Shown piece after piece: positions 46,203 through 53,688 of a stretch of DNA of 64,000 nt. Positions within the stretch are counted from its first letter, which is position 1; each line of letters starts with the position of its first letter. The translations under genes and the position numbers were made by a program. The DNA is taken from positions 1,426,001 through 1,490,000 of the forward strand of contig OZ244900.1 in NCBI GenBank assembly GCA_965221595.1, given 5' to 3'. The notes under the pieces are model-generated. The model was not told where the DNA came from. It made no database searches and saw nothing but the letters and a program-made list of their open reading frames with translations. Source of the DNA: JAAXGX01 sp965221595. GTDB taxonomy: Bacteria > Acidobacteriota > Vicinamibacteria > Vicinamibacterales > UBA8438.

Positions 46203-49127
46203 ATGACGCCGCACGAGTTCATCGCCAAGTGGCGCGCCGTCGAGTTGAAGGAACGCTCCGCCTCACAGGAGCACTTCATCGACCTGTGCCGCCTGCTCGG
46301 CGAGCCGACTCCGGCCGAGGCCGACCCGACCGGCGAGGCGTACTGCTTCGAGCGAGGTGCCCGCAAGGACACCGGGGGCGACGGCTGGGCCGATGTCTGG
46401 AAGCGCCACCACTTCGCCTGGGAGTACAAGGGGAAGCGGGCGAACCTGGACGCGGCGTTCGGTCAGCTCCGGCGGTACGCGCTGGCGCTGGAGAACCCAC
46501 CGCTGCTGATCGTCTCCGACATGCAGCGGTTCCGCATCCGTACGAATTGGACCAATTGCGTCAGCAAGACCCACGAGTTCGGCCTCGACGACCTGGCCGA
46601 CGCCGCGACGCGCGACCGGCTCAAGTGGGCGTTCTCGGACCCTGAGCGGCTGCGGCCGGGCGAGACGCGGCAAGCGCTCACCGAGCAGGCAGCGCAGTCT
46701 TTCGCGACGCTCGCGCAGGCGTTGCGGGCACGGGGCCACGACCCGCACGTGGTCGCCCACTTCGTCAACCGGCTGGTCTTCTGCATGTTCGCCGACGATG
46801 TCGGCCTGCTGCCCGACCACATGTTCACGCGGATGCTGGAGCAGGCGCAGCGTACCCCGGCGCAGTTCGCCGACCTCGCCGCCGAGCTCTTCCGTGCGAT
46901 GGCCTCCGGCCGCCGCGTCGGCTTCGAGACGGTCGACTGGTTCAACGGCGGGCTGTTCGACGACGACACGGCGCTGCCGCTGGAGCGGTCCGACATCGAC
47001 ACGGTGCTGGCGGCATCGCGCCTCGACTGGTCGGAGATCGACCCGTCGATCCTCGGGACGCTGTTCGAACGCGGGCTGGATCCGGACAAGCGCGCGCAAC
47101 TCGGGGCGCACTACACCGACCGCGACAAGATCATGCTGATCGTCGAGCCGGTGGTGGTCCGCCCCTGGCTCACCGAGTGGGAGACGGAGAAGGTAGAGGT
47201 CGCCGCCGATCTGGAGCGTGCGGAAGCCGCGCGGGCGCCGGCCACACGCACGAAGCGACGGAAAGAGGCCAAGCGTCGGTACCGAGCGTTCCTGAACCGG
47301 CTGCGGGCGTTCACGGTGCTCGACCCGGCGTGCGGCTCGGGCAACTTCCTGTATCTGGCCCTCCAGGCGCTCAAGGACCTGGAGCACCGGGTGCAAGTCG
47401 AGGCGGAGGCGCTCGGCTTCCAGCGGGCGTTCCCGGAGATCGGTCCGGCTAACGTCAAGGGCATCGAGATCAACCCGTACGCCGCGGAGCTGGCTCGTGT
47501 GTCGGTCTGGATCGGCGAGATCCAGTGGATGCGGCGCAACGGTTTCTCGGAAGCCCGCGACCCGATCCTCAAGCCGCTCGAAACCATCGAGTGCCGCGAC
47601 GCAATCCTGACGCCGGACGAGACCGAGCCGGACTGGCCGGAGGCAGACGTCCTGATCGGCAACCCACCGTTCCTCGGAGGCAACCGCCTGCTCTCGAATC
47701 TCGGCGAAGACTACGTGTCGCGGATCTTCGCGACCTACGCGGGCCGCGTGCCGGCGACGGCGGATCTGGTCTGCTACTGGTTCGAGAAGGCGGGTCGGCA
47801 GATCGCAAGTGGCAAGACGAAGCGGGCCGGACTCGTCGCAACGAACTCGATCCGCGGCGGCGCGAACCGGCGGGCGCTGGAGGCCGCGACTCGCAACTGC
47901 CGGCCGCGAGCCGACACCGAATCCAGCCGGCCATCCGTGCGCGAAGTGCGCCCGGCGTACGGCGACATGCTCCCGCAGGCGCCGCGGCTGTTCGAGGCGT
48001 GGAGCGACGAACCCTGGGTGGTCGACGGAGCTGCCGTGCGGGTGTCGCTGGTCTGCTTCGCGTCGGCCGAGGACGTCGCTGCGTCGAACGCCCGGCTCGA
48101 CGGCGAGGCCGTGGACGAGATCCATACGGACCTGACGGCACGGCGGGGCGGCGCCGGAGTCGACCTGACGAGTGTCCGACGCCTTCCCGAGAATGCCAGT
48201 GCCTCCTTCAAGGGCGATGAGAAGGGCGGCGCCTTCAACGTCTCTGGCGAGCAGGCCCGTGAGTGGCTCCGCCTGCCGGCCAACCCGAACGGCCGAACAA
48301 ACGCAGAAGTGCTGAAGCCGTGGATCAACGGCATGGACGTGACCCGCCGTCCCGCTGACAAGTGGATCGTCGACTTCGGCTCGCGCATGTCGGAGGGCGA
48401 GGCGGCGCTGTACGAGGAGCCATTCCGATGGCTGAAAGAACACGTCTATTCCATACGGCAGCAGAACCGCGTTGAGGCCAACCGCGTCCATTGGTACCGA
48501 CACAGAAGACCTGTGCCAGACATGTGGGAGGCGCTCAGCGGTATGTCGCGGTACATCGGGACACCGCACGTCGCCAAGTACCGGCTGTTCGTCTGGTGTG
48601 ATGTGCGGATCTGCCCCGACAAGCAGCTCATCGTGGTTGCTCGCGACGACGACACGACGTTCGGGATCCTGCACAGCCGATTCCACGAACTCTGGTCGCT
48701 GCGACTCGGGACGAGTCTGGAGGACCGGCCGCGCTACACGCCGACCACGACGTTCGAGACGTTCCCGTTCCCGCCCGGACTGACGCCCGACCTGCCGGCG
48801 GCCGACTACGCGAGCGATCCCCGAGCCGTCGCCATCGCCGAGGCCGCCCGCCGTCTCGTCGAGCTGCGCGACCGCTGGCTCAACCCGCCGGAGTGGATCG
48901 AGTGGGTCGACGAGCCGGTGCCCGGCTACCCGAAACGGCCAGTCCCGCGCGACGAGGACTCCGCCAAGGCGCTCAAGAAGAGGACGCTGACGAACCTCTA
49001 CAACGCTCGGCCGCAGTGGCTCGCCGATGCCCACGAGGCTCTTGACGCGTCTGTGGCTGCCGCGTACGGCTGGTCGGGGGACATCTCAGACGACGAGGTT
49101 CTCCGCCAGTTGCTGGCGCTCAATTAA
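46203..49127 (+). CDS. MmeI-like single-chain (type IIL) restriction-modification enzyme
   Basis: A 974-residue protein combining nuclease, methyltransferase and specificity parts. The N-terminal PD-(D/E)xK site is visible as D64-x9-E74-x-K76 in 'DVWKRHHFAWEYKGKRANLD', the MmeI spacing. A helical connector ('VNRLVFCMFADDVGLLPDHM'), methyltransferase motif I 'VLDPACGSGNFLY' (about 372) and motif IV 'IGNPPFLGG' (about 486) follow, then a target-recognition region and a C-terminal helical tail. Enzymes of this type methylate one strand of an asymmetric site and cut about 20 bases away. After 'ATNSIRGGANRRALE' an extra ~20-25 residues precede 'LFEAWSDEPWVVDGAAVRVS', unlike the usual spacing. It is the defence cargo of the element; no separate methyltransferase is needed. 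Confidence 0.87.
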   Translation: MTPHEFIAKWRAVELKERSASQEHFIDLCRLLGEPTPAEADPTGEAYCFERGARKDTGGDGWADVWKRHHFAWEYKGKRANLDAAFGQLRRYALALENPPLLIVSDMQRFRIRTNWTNCVSKTHEFGLDDLADAATRDRLKWAFSDPERLRPGETRQALTEQAAQSFATLAQALRARGHDPHVVAHFVNRLVFCMFADDVGLLPDHMFTRMLEQAQRTPAQFADLAAELFRAMASGRRVGFETVDWFNGGLFDDDTALPLERSDIDTVLAASRLDWSEIDPSILGTLFERGLDPDKRAQLGAHYTDRDKIMLIVEPVVVRPWLTEWETEKVEVAADLERAEAARAPATRTKRRKEAKRRYRAFLNRLRAFTVLDPACGSGNFLYLALQALKDLEHRVQVEAEALGFQRAFPEIGPANVKGIEINPYAAELARVSVWIGEIQWMRRNGFSEARDPILKPLETIECRDAILTPDETEPDWPEADVLIGNPPFLGGNRLLSNLGEDYVSRIFATYAGRVPATADLVCYWFEKAGRQIASGKTKRAGLVATNSIRGGANRRALEAATRNCRPRADTESSRPSVREVRPAYGDMLPQAPRLFEAWSDEPWVVDGAAVRVSLVCFASAEDVAASNARLDGEAVDEIHTDLTARRGGAGVDLTSVRRLPENASASFKGDEKGGAFNVSGEQAREWLRLPANPNGRTNAEVLKPWINGMDVTRRPADKWIVDFGSRMSEGEAALYEEPFRWLKEHVYSIRQQNRVEANRVHWYRHRRPVPDMWEALSGMSRYIGTPHVAKYRLFVWCDVRICPDKQLIVVARDDDTTFGILHSRFHELWSLRLGTSLEDRPRYTPTTTFETFPFPPGLTPDLPAADYASDPRAVAIAEAARRLVELRDRWLNPPEWIEWVDEPVPGYPKRPVPRDEDSAKALKKRTLTNLYNARPQWLADAHEALDASVAAAYGWSGDISDDEVLRQLLALN

Positions 49128-49209
49128 CGGTGTCTTAAGAGAAATTACCCGGGGCAAGGCGTGCTCCCGACGACGGATTGGTGTCGGACGCATCACTTCA
49201 GTTCAAGCG

Positions 49210-49233
49210 AGTAACCACAATATTATGGTTACT
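49210..49233. repeat. AT-rich inverted repeat after the restriction-modification gene
   Basis: AGTAACCA and TGGTTACT arms of 8 bp around an almost palindromic CAATATTA. It lies in an AT-rich 245-base gap and may be a terminator remnant or a recombination-related site. Confidence 0.4.
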
Positions 49234-49254
49234 GCGAGTTCTAACTACTGCATG

Positions 49255-49284
49255 TTGACAACCCGACTATGGCTGCGCTATGAT
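49255..49284 (+). promoter_or_regulatory. Sigma-70 promoter of the YjzC / repeat-protein cassette
   Basis: TTGACA at 49255-49260, an 18-base spacer and TATGAT at 49279-49284, followed by an AT-rich leader and a strong AAGGAG ribosome site at 49361-49366. This is the best promoter match in the window. Confidence 0.6.
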
Positions 49285-49372
49285 GAGTAGTATGAATGTG
49301 TGTTGCCACGGTCCGCGGAAGACTGAACGGAACTTTGGTCAGATCAAGCTAGATTAATTAAAGGAGAAGTAA

Positions 49373-49537
49373 ATGGCTTTACAGAAACCAGGCGAAAAGC
49401 CTACCCAGCCAGGCGAGTACGTTGAGCGCGGTCCTCACGGAGGCCGAGTTCGCAACCCGCGTAGGGTGACCATGGAGCTCGGTGACAATCCGTTGCCGCC
49501 TACCCAAGAGCCCGGGCGAACGTGGGAACGAGAGTGA
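49373..49537 (+). CDS. YjzC-family small protein
   Basis: A 54-residue product with an AAGGAG site 6 bases before its ATG. It reads MALQKPGEKPTQPGEYVERG and continues 'PHGGRVRNPRRVTMELGDN' and 'LPPTQEPGRTWERE'. The PGE-x-x-x-x-G-x-Y-V-E, VxNP and LPPT..PGRTW features match YjzC-like proteins of Bacillus and many environmental bacteria. The role is unknown. The last 16 bases overlap the next gene. Confidence 0.8.
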   Translation: MALQKPGEKPTQPGEYVERGPHGGRVRNPRRVTMELGDNPLPPTQEPGRTWERE

Positions 49538-50289
49538 CAGTCGAGCAGGCACGCAAGGTCGTCGAGCAATTCAACTCCGCCGCGCTGGCGGCGCAAGTCG
49601 AACGGATAGGTATTGCCGCCAGCCAGTTGGACCCTGCTCAGCTGGCAGCGCAAGCCGAGCAGGCACGCAAGGTCATCGAGCAATTCAACTCCGCCGCGCT
49701 GGCGGCGCAGGTCGAACGGATAGGTATTGCCGCCAGCCAGTTGCTAGCGCAAATACCGCGTCTTACGCCGGAGCTGTTTGAGGCGGCATGGAACGAACGC
49801 GTCGCGACGGCTATTGGACATTTAGAGCGTGCCGAGCGACCTCCCGAGGACAAGGCTGCCGATGCGGGCCAGTTCCATGGTCGACCCACCGATGGCGCGA
49901 ATGCGCCGGCCGACGCGCGGGATCACGTTGGCACTCGTACGCCGACCATGGCTGGAAGCATGAGCGCGTGGTGGAATGTGCTCCAGTTGCTGTTGATGAT
50001 TGATAACCTCCTCGGTGATCCGGGGGCGACAACTCTCCGGGAAACCGTTAGTGGCGTGGCGAACGAGCTGTTGCTGTTGCTGTTGCTCGTAACCGTCGCT
50101 CAAGCTCCGAGTCCGCCACCCGCGCCGGCCATACCCGTACTGGAGGCGTACACGACGCCTACGCAGATCACTGAAGGCTCGTCGATGGACTCCGACGGAT
50201 TGCCAGAGTGTCGCCCGCTGACCGCGGACACCGGGCTCGACACGACCGACAGAGACGAGGAATCGGACCGTAAGGGAGTGCCACGGTAG
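49522..50289 (+). CDS. Repeat-containing membrane protein with leucine-tract helix
   Basis: GTG at 49522 (or 49534) lies inside the end of the YjzC gene, so translation is probably coupled; about 255 residues. Residues 8-36 and 46-74 are near-identical 29-residue units ('EQARKVVEQFNSAALAAQVE', then 'RIGIAASQL'), predicted helical, followed by 'TPELFEAAWNERVATAIGHL', a polar linker, a hydrophobic stretch ('AWWNVLQLLLMIDNLLG') and a second, poly-leucine helix ('NELLLLLLLVTVAQ'). The tail is Pro-rich and acidic. I recognise no family. It could be an anchored effector or sensor; its presence on a mobile element hints at a defence or maintenance role, which is inference. Confidence 0.6.
   Translation: MGTRVTVEQARKVVEQFNSAALAAQVERIGIAASQLDPAQLAAQAEQARKVIEQFNSAALAAQVERIGIAASQLLAQIPRLTPELFEAAWNERVATAIGHLERAERPPEDKAADAGQFHGRPTDGANAPADARDHVGTRTPTMAGSMSAWWNVLQLLLMIDNLLGDPGATTLRETVSGVANELLLLLLLVTVAQAPSPPPAPAIPVLEAYTTPTQITEGSSMDSDGLPECRPLTADTGLDTTDRDEESDRKGVPR
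49543..49743 (+). repeat. Direct repeat of 87 bp, period 114 bp
   Basis: Copies at 49543-49629 and 49657-49743 differ at only two bases (gtc/atc and caa/cag). The 27-base spacer keeps the frame. This is a recent in-frame duplication inside the repeat protein. Confidence 0.9.
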
Positions 50290-50290
50290 C

Positions 50291-50312
50291 CGGTGGCTTC
50301 CTCCAGCCACCG
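50291..50312 (+). terminator. Stem-loop after the repeat protein
   Basis: CGGTGGCT-tcctcc-AGCCACCG, an 8-bp perfect stem two bases after the stop codon, followed by ACTTTCCC. Probably the terminator of the cassette and close to the right limit of the element. Confidence 0.5.
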
Positions 50313-50392
50313 ACTTTCCCGGGCTAAGATTCCGACTCGTGGGATGACGGATTTGAGCGTTCACACGGTGCGTAGATGGCTGGAATAGTCGT

Positions 50393-51769
50393 GTGGATTC
50401 CCGCCTAGAAAGTGGGGATAGACGAGGGGATGACAGCTGGCTCATTGGTGTTAAATTATTTGTTGTCAATAGTTTACATACTGCACGAGACTCGCGTTGC
50501 CGTAACGCGTGCGCTAATCCCTGGCTACACCCCTCCGGTGCGTGGCTGCGCGCCGCTGACCTGCTGCCGGTCCTCGGCCATGACCCCGACCGCCTGGTAC
50601 GCGCCCCCCGGCAGCGCCGGGCCCATGGTCTGGACCGTGTACCGGGTGTTGCTGCGGCCGGCGCGCTGGCACCCGCGGCCGGGGTGGCGCCTGCGGGCGA
50701 ATGGCGCTGGTCGGTGACCTTCGGCGGCGCCGGTCACGGTTCGAACCGCCGCGCCGGGACCGCGGTCTCCACCGCGGGTCGGACCGACGGACCCTTGGAC
50801 TTCGCCGCGGCGTGGTGGCCTGACCGGCCGGTCGAGACCCCGCGCGACGGCGTGACCGCGCTGCACGGACCGGAGCGCACGCGCAACGCCGGGGCCGTTC
50901 TGGAGGACGTCGCAGCGATGCATGCCTGCGTCGAGGCGACTCTCGGCCGGGCACCTGCGGTCCGCACGGTGCTGCAGGCGCCGCGCGAGCGTGGCGAGAC
51001 CGCCCTCCACGGCGGCCTGCTGTGGCTGCCGGAACACGAGGGTTGGGACGTCGCCGACGAGGGCTTCGCCCGGTTGCAGCGGCGCGCGAGGATCGCCGCG
51101 GCGCTGGCCGCGCGCGAGCTGGCCGACGGCGCCGACCTGCGCAAGGAGCCCGGAGCGGACTGGCTGCGGGTCGGCGTCCCCGGCTGGATCGGCCTGGAGT
51201 GCGTCCGGCGAGAGGATGGCGTTGACGCGTGGGTGGCGCTGCAGGCACGGGCCAGCGACCAGGTCGTTGCGGCGCTCGGCGCACTCGATGCACCCGCCGT
51301 CGGCGTCGCGGCGGCCGGCGACGTGCCGTGGGTGCAGGAGTACACGCCCCTGGCGACGGTCGGCTGGGCGGAATCCGTCGGCCTGGCCGCAGCCGCCGCG
51401 GCGGTAGACGCGGTGGTCGCCGGGGTGCGCAGCGGTATGCCCCTCGCCGAGGCCCTGGCAGCGGCGGCCGGGTCGGGCACTTCCGAGGCACTGCTCGGAC
51501 CGCCGGCAGCCTCGGACGTCCTGGTCGAACGGCGCGCGCGCACTCTCGAGATAGCCGGCCGGCGCTGGCTCTGGCGTGACGGCGGCTGGGAGCCGCTCCC
51601 CGCGGCCATGCACGTCACGCAGCGCTTCGACGACGACGGTGCCCGGCGCCGCATCGGTCCGGTGCCGACCACGGTCGAGCCCGCCGCGCCGTTCACGTTG
51701 ATCGACGCCTGGCCGTCCTTCGAGCGGACGCCGACCGACAACGTCTGGCGCGGCAGCGGGAACGACTGA
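50393..51769 (+). CDS. Hypothetical protein, start uncertain
   Basis: Open frame of 458 codons. From about residue 105 onward it looks protein-like ('GEWRWSVTFGGAGHGSNRRA', 'ETALHGGLLWLPEHEGWDVA', 'WLRVGVPGWIGLECVRREDG', 'LEIAGRRWLWRDGGWEPLPA') with an Ala-rich helical section. The first ~100 codons run through an AT-rich flank of the mobile element and are not convincing; no good downstream start is seen, so the gene may have lost its own N terminus to an insertion. No family recognised. Confidence 0.45.
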   Translation: MDSRLESGDRRGDDSWLIGVKLFVVNSLHTARDSRCRNACANPWLHPSGAWLRAADLLPVLGHDPDRLVRAPRQRRAHGLDRVPGVAAAGALAPAAGVAPAGEWRWSVTFGGAGHGSNRRAGTAVSTAGRTDGPLDFAAAWWPDRPVETPRDGVTALHGPERTRNAGAVLEDVAAMHACVEATLGRAPAVRTVLQAPRERGETALHGGLLWLPEHEGWDVADEGFARLQRRARIAAALAARELADGADLRKEPGADWLRVGVPGWIGLECVRREDGVDAWVALQARASDQVVAALGALDAPAVGVAAAGDVPWVQEYTPLATVGWAESVGLAAAAAAVDAVVAGVRSGMPLAEALAAAAGSGTSEALLGPPAASDVLVERRARTLEIAGRRWLWRDGGWEPLPAAMHVTQRFDDDGARRRIGPVPTTVEPAAPFTLIDAWPSFERTPTDNVWRGSGND

Positions 51770-51854
51770 AGCCGGCCGTCGCCCGGCGCGGTGTGGCCGC
51801 ACGCTTCCTCGGCCCCCGCGCGGTGACGCGGCGGCCGTGTGGTCTAATGGGGGC

Positions 51855-52469
51855 ATGGCCTGGGGCATGGCCGCATCCGTCACGTTCGCCAATGGCCTGG
51901 GCGAGGCACTGGCGCCGCTCCTGCTGATGCTGCGTGCTGCCGGCTTCTTCGAGTGGTACGTCTACATGCCGCTCATGACCGCTCTGGCGGTCGTCCTGTT
52001 CCGGAGCCTCGTGAGGACGCTGGACGCGAACGGGACCTTCGTCGGCCGCCGCTGGCGGACGGTCTGGCTGGCGGCGTACTTCGGCCTCTGCTTCCTGCTG
52101 ACCAACGGCTTGGCGGTCGGCCTCAAGACGCTCATCGTCGAAGAGCTCGACTACCCGGCGCGCGTCTGGTTCGAGGCGTACGTTGGGCCGCTGCACTTCT
52201 ACATCGTCGCCGTGGCCCTGGCCTATCTGGTGCTCCTCGCGCGCAACCGCGCGGCCGCGCTCGACCACGGGCTGGCGCTGTTCGTGCAGCTCGGCCTGCT
52301 CGCCGGCTACTCGGTGGGCGTCTTCCGGGCGCTCAACGAGCCGATCTCGGCGGCGAATCCCACGGCCGGCCTGAGCGGCTTCGTCCTGTGCGCGTGGTTC
52401 GCCCTCTACAACTACGACCTGTACGGGCGGTTCGTGGGCGCGGTCCCGCGCTTCGTTGCGCGCGGTTGA
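51855..52469 (+). CDS. Multi-pass membrane protein, unknown function
   Basis: A 204-residue protein starting MAWGMAASVTFANGLGEALA with about six transmembrane helices ('YMPLMTALAVVLFRSLVRTL', 'VWLAAYFGLCFLLTNGLAVG', 'FYIVAVALAYLVLLARNRAA', 'FVQLGLLAGYSVGVFRALNE', 'GFVLCAWFALYNYDLYG'). Start sites at 51837 and 51867 are alternatives. No family recognised. Confidence 0.6.
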   Translation: MAWGMAASVTFANGLGEALAPLLLMLRAAGFFEWYVYMPLMTALAVVLFRSLVRTLDANGTFVGRRWRTVWLAAYFGLCFLLTNGLAVGLKTLIVEELDYPARVWFEAYVGPLHFYIVAVALAYLVLLARNRAAALDHGLALFVQLGLLAGYSVGVFRALNEPISAANPTAGLSGFVLCAWFALYNYDLYGRFVGAVPRFVARG

Positions 52470-52588
52470 GCGCCCGGAGGATGGGATATAGTGCGCCACG
52501 GGCGAGGCGCGCGGGGCTGTGGGGTCCGCGCGAGCCGACGCCGAGGGTGCGGGGCGCAGCCCCGTCTCAAGCTGGAGGAGGCAGTCTG

Positions 52589-53653
52589 ATGAGGCAGCGG
52601 ACGGTCGGTCTGGTAGCCGCGGCGGTCGTGCTGACGGCGGGCGCGTGGACGGTGGCCGCGGGGCAGGAGCCGCCGGCGTCCGCAGGCTGGACCGCGCCGA
52701 CGACACCGTGGGGCGACCCGGACCTGCAGGGGGTCTGGGAGTACTGGACGTTTACGCCGCTCGAACGGCCGCCCGAGCTGGCGGGCCGCGACGTACTGAC
52801 GGAAGAGGAGGCCGCGGCCATCGGCCAGCAGCTCAGCAACGAAGCCGTGGGCCGGGACGACACGCGGCCCGCCGCGGGCGAGACGGGCGGCTACAACCAG
52901 TCGTTCTGGACCGAACGGTCGCGTCCCACCGCGCTGACGCAGCCGTCGCTGCTGATCGATCCGGCTGACGGGCGGATACCGCCGCTGACACCAGGCGCGC
53001 AGCGGCGCGCCGAGGCGCACCGCGCCGCGGGCGGGCGGCCGGTCCGCCTCCGCGCGACAGGGATCGGAGCCGACGGCCCCGAGGACCGTGGCCTGGCCGA
53101 GCGCTGCCTGGTCGGTTTCAGCACGGGGCCGCCGATGCTGCCCGGCGGCTACAACAACAACATCCAGGTATTCCAGGCGCCGGGCTACGTCGTGCTGCTG
53201 GCCGAGATGGTTCACGATGTCCGCGTCGTGCCGGTGGACGGCCGCCCGCACCTCCCGTCCGGCATCCGCCAGTGGCTCGGCGATGCGCGCGGCCGCTGGG
53301 AGGGCAGCACCCTGGTGGTCGAGACGACCAACTTCACGGACAAGATCGCCAGCTTCAGTCCGATGGCGTTCGACCGGGTGCGGGGCGGTTTCGGATCGCT
53401 GGCGCTGGGCACGGGCGAGTCGCTGCGGCTGGTCGAGCGCTTCACGCGCGTCGACGCGGACACGCTGCGGTATGAGTTCACGATCGACGATCCGGTGACG
53501 TTCACACGGCCGCTGACCGCGCGCCTGCCCATGCAGCGCAGCGACCTGCCGCTGTACGAGTACGCCTGTCACGAGGGCAACTACGGCCTGCTGAATATCC
53601 TGCTGGGTGCGCGCGCCGAGGAGAGCGCGCAGGCGGCGGCCGCCAGCCGCTGA
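52589..53653 (+). CDS. Secreted DPDLQG-family protein (copy 2)
   Basis: ATG at 52589 follows GGAGGAG. Signal peptide 'LVAAAVVLTAGAWTVAAGQ', then 'TTPWGDPDLQGVWEYWTF', 'LERPPELAGRDVLTEEEAAA', 'ERCLVGFSTGPPMLPGGYNN', 'VHDVRVVPVDGRPHLP', 'RGRWEGSTLVVETTNF' and 'LPLYEYACHEGNYGLLNILL'. 354 residues. It sits 36 bases before copy 3 and is more like it than like copy 1 in the 'GDARGRWEG' and 'MQRSDLPLYEYACHEGNY' segments, so a tandem duplication is likely. Confidence 0.78.
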   Translation: MRQRTVGLVAAAVVLTAGAWTVAAGQEPPASAGWTAPTTPWGDPDLQGVWEYWTFTPLERPPELAGRDVLTEEEAAAIGQQLSNEAVGRDDTRPAAGETGGYNQSFWTERSRPTALTQPSLLIDPADGRIPPLTPGAQRRAEAHRAAGGRPVRLRATGIGADGPEDRGLAERCLVGFSTGPPMLPGGYNNNIQVFQAPGYVVLLAEMVHDVRVVPVDGRPHLPSGIRQWLGDARGRWEGSTLVVETTNFTDKIASFSPMAFDRVRGGFGSLALGTGESLRLVERFTRVDADTLRYEFTIDDPVTFTRPLTARLPMQRSDLPLYEYACHEGNYGLLNILLGARAEESAQAAAASR

Positions 53654-53688
53654 CGTCCGCGGTGGCGGGCATCGTGGAGGGAATCGAG

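Larger units (their letters stand above)
41150..50313. mobile_element. Probable integrative mobilizable element with restriction-modification cargo
   Basis: The block between the second PQQ gene and the hypothetical gene at 50393 holds an integrase at its left end, a toxin, a mobD/relaxase/mobC set, a candidate oriT, an AlpA-like regulator, an MmeI-like enzyme and a small membrane-protein cassette. There are no coupling-protein or type IV secretion genes, so transfer would rely on a helper. AT-rich pockets flank it (around 41160-41270 and 50430-50490). I could not find matching attL/attR repeats, so both ends are approximate. Confidence 0.75.

Noticed and set aside
46263..49034. 923-codon reverse-strand frame opposite the MmeI-like gene
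   Set aside because: No recognisable domain; the forward frame has intact nuclease and methyltransferase motifs.
41213..49330. Shared 10-mer AGACTGAACG at 41213 and 49320 as att core
   Set aside because: Ten bases are too short in 8 kb and the right copy lies inside the element before the YjzC cassette; flanks do not match.
49543..49743. CRISPR-like repeat pair
   Set aside because: Only two units of 87 bp with a coding 27-base spacer; it is an in-frame protein duplication. No CRISPR array or cas gene is seen in the window.
50525..51892. 455-codon reverse-strand frame opposite the hypothetical gene at 50393
   Set aside because: Arg/Gly/Pro-rich with no hydrophobic core pattern; the forward reading has a more natural composition, though confidence there is only moderate.
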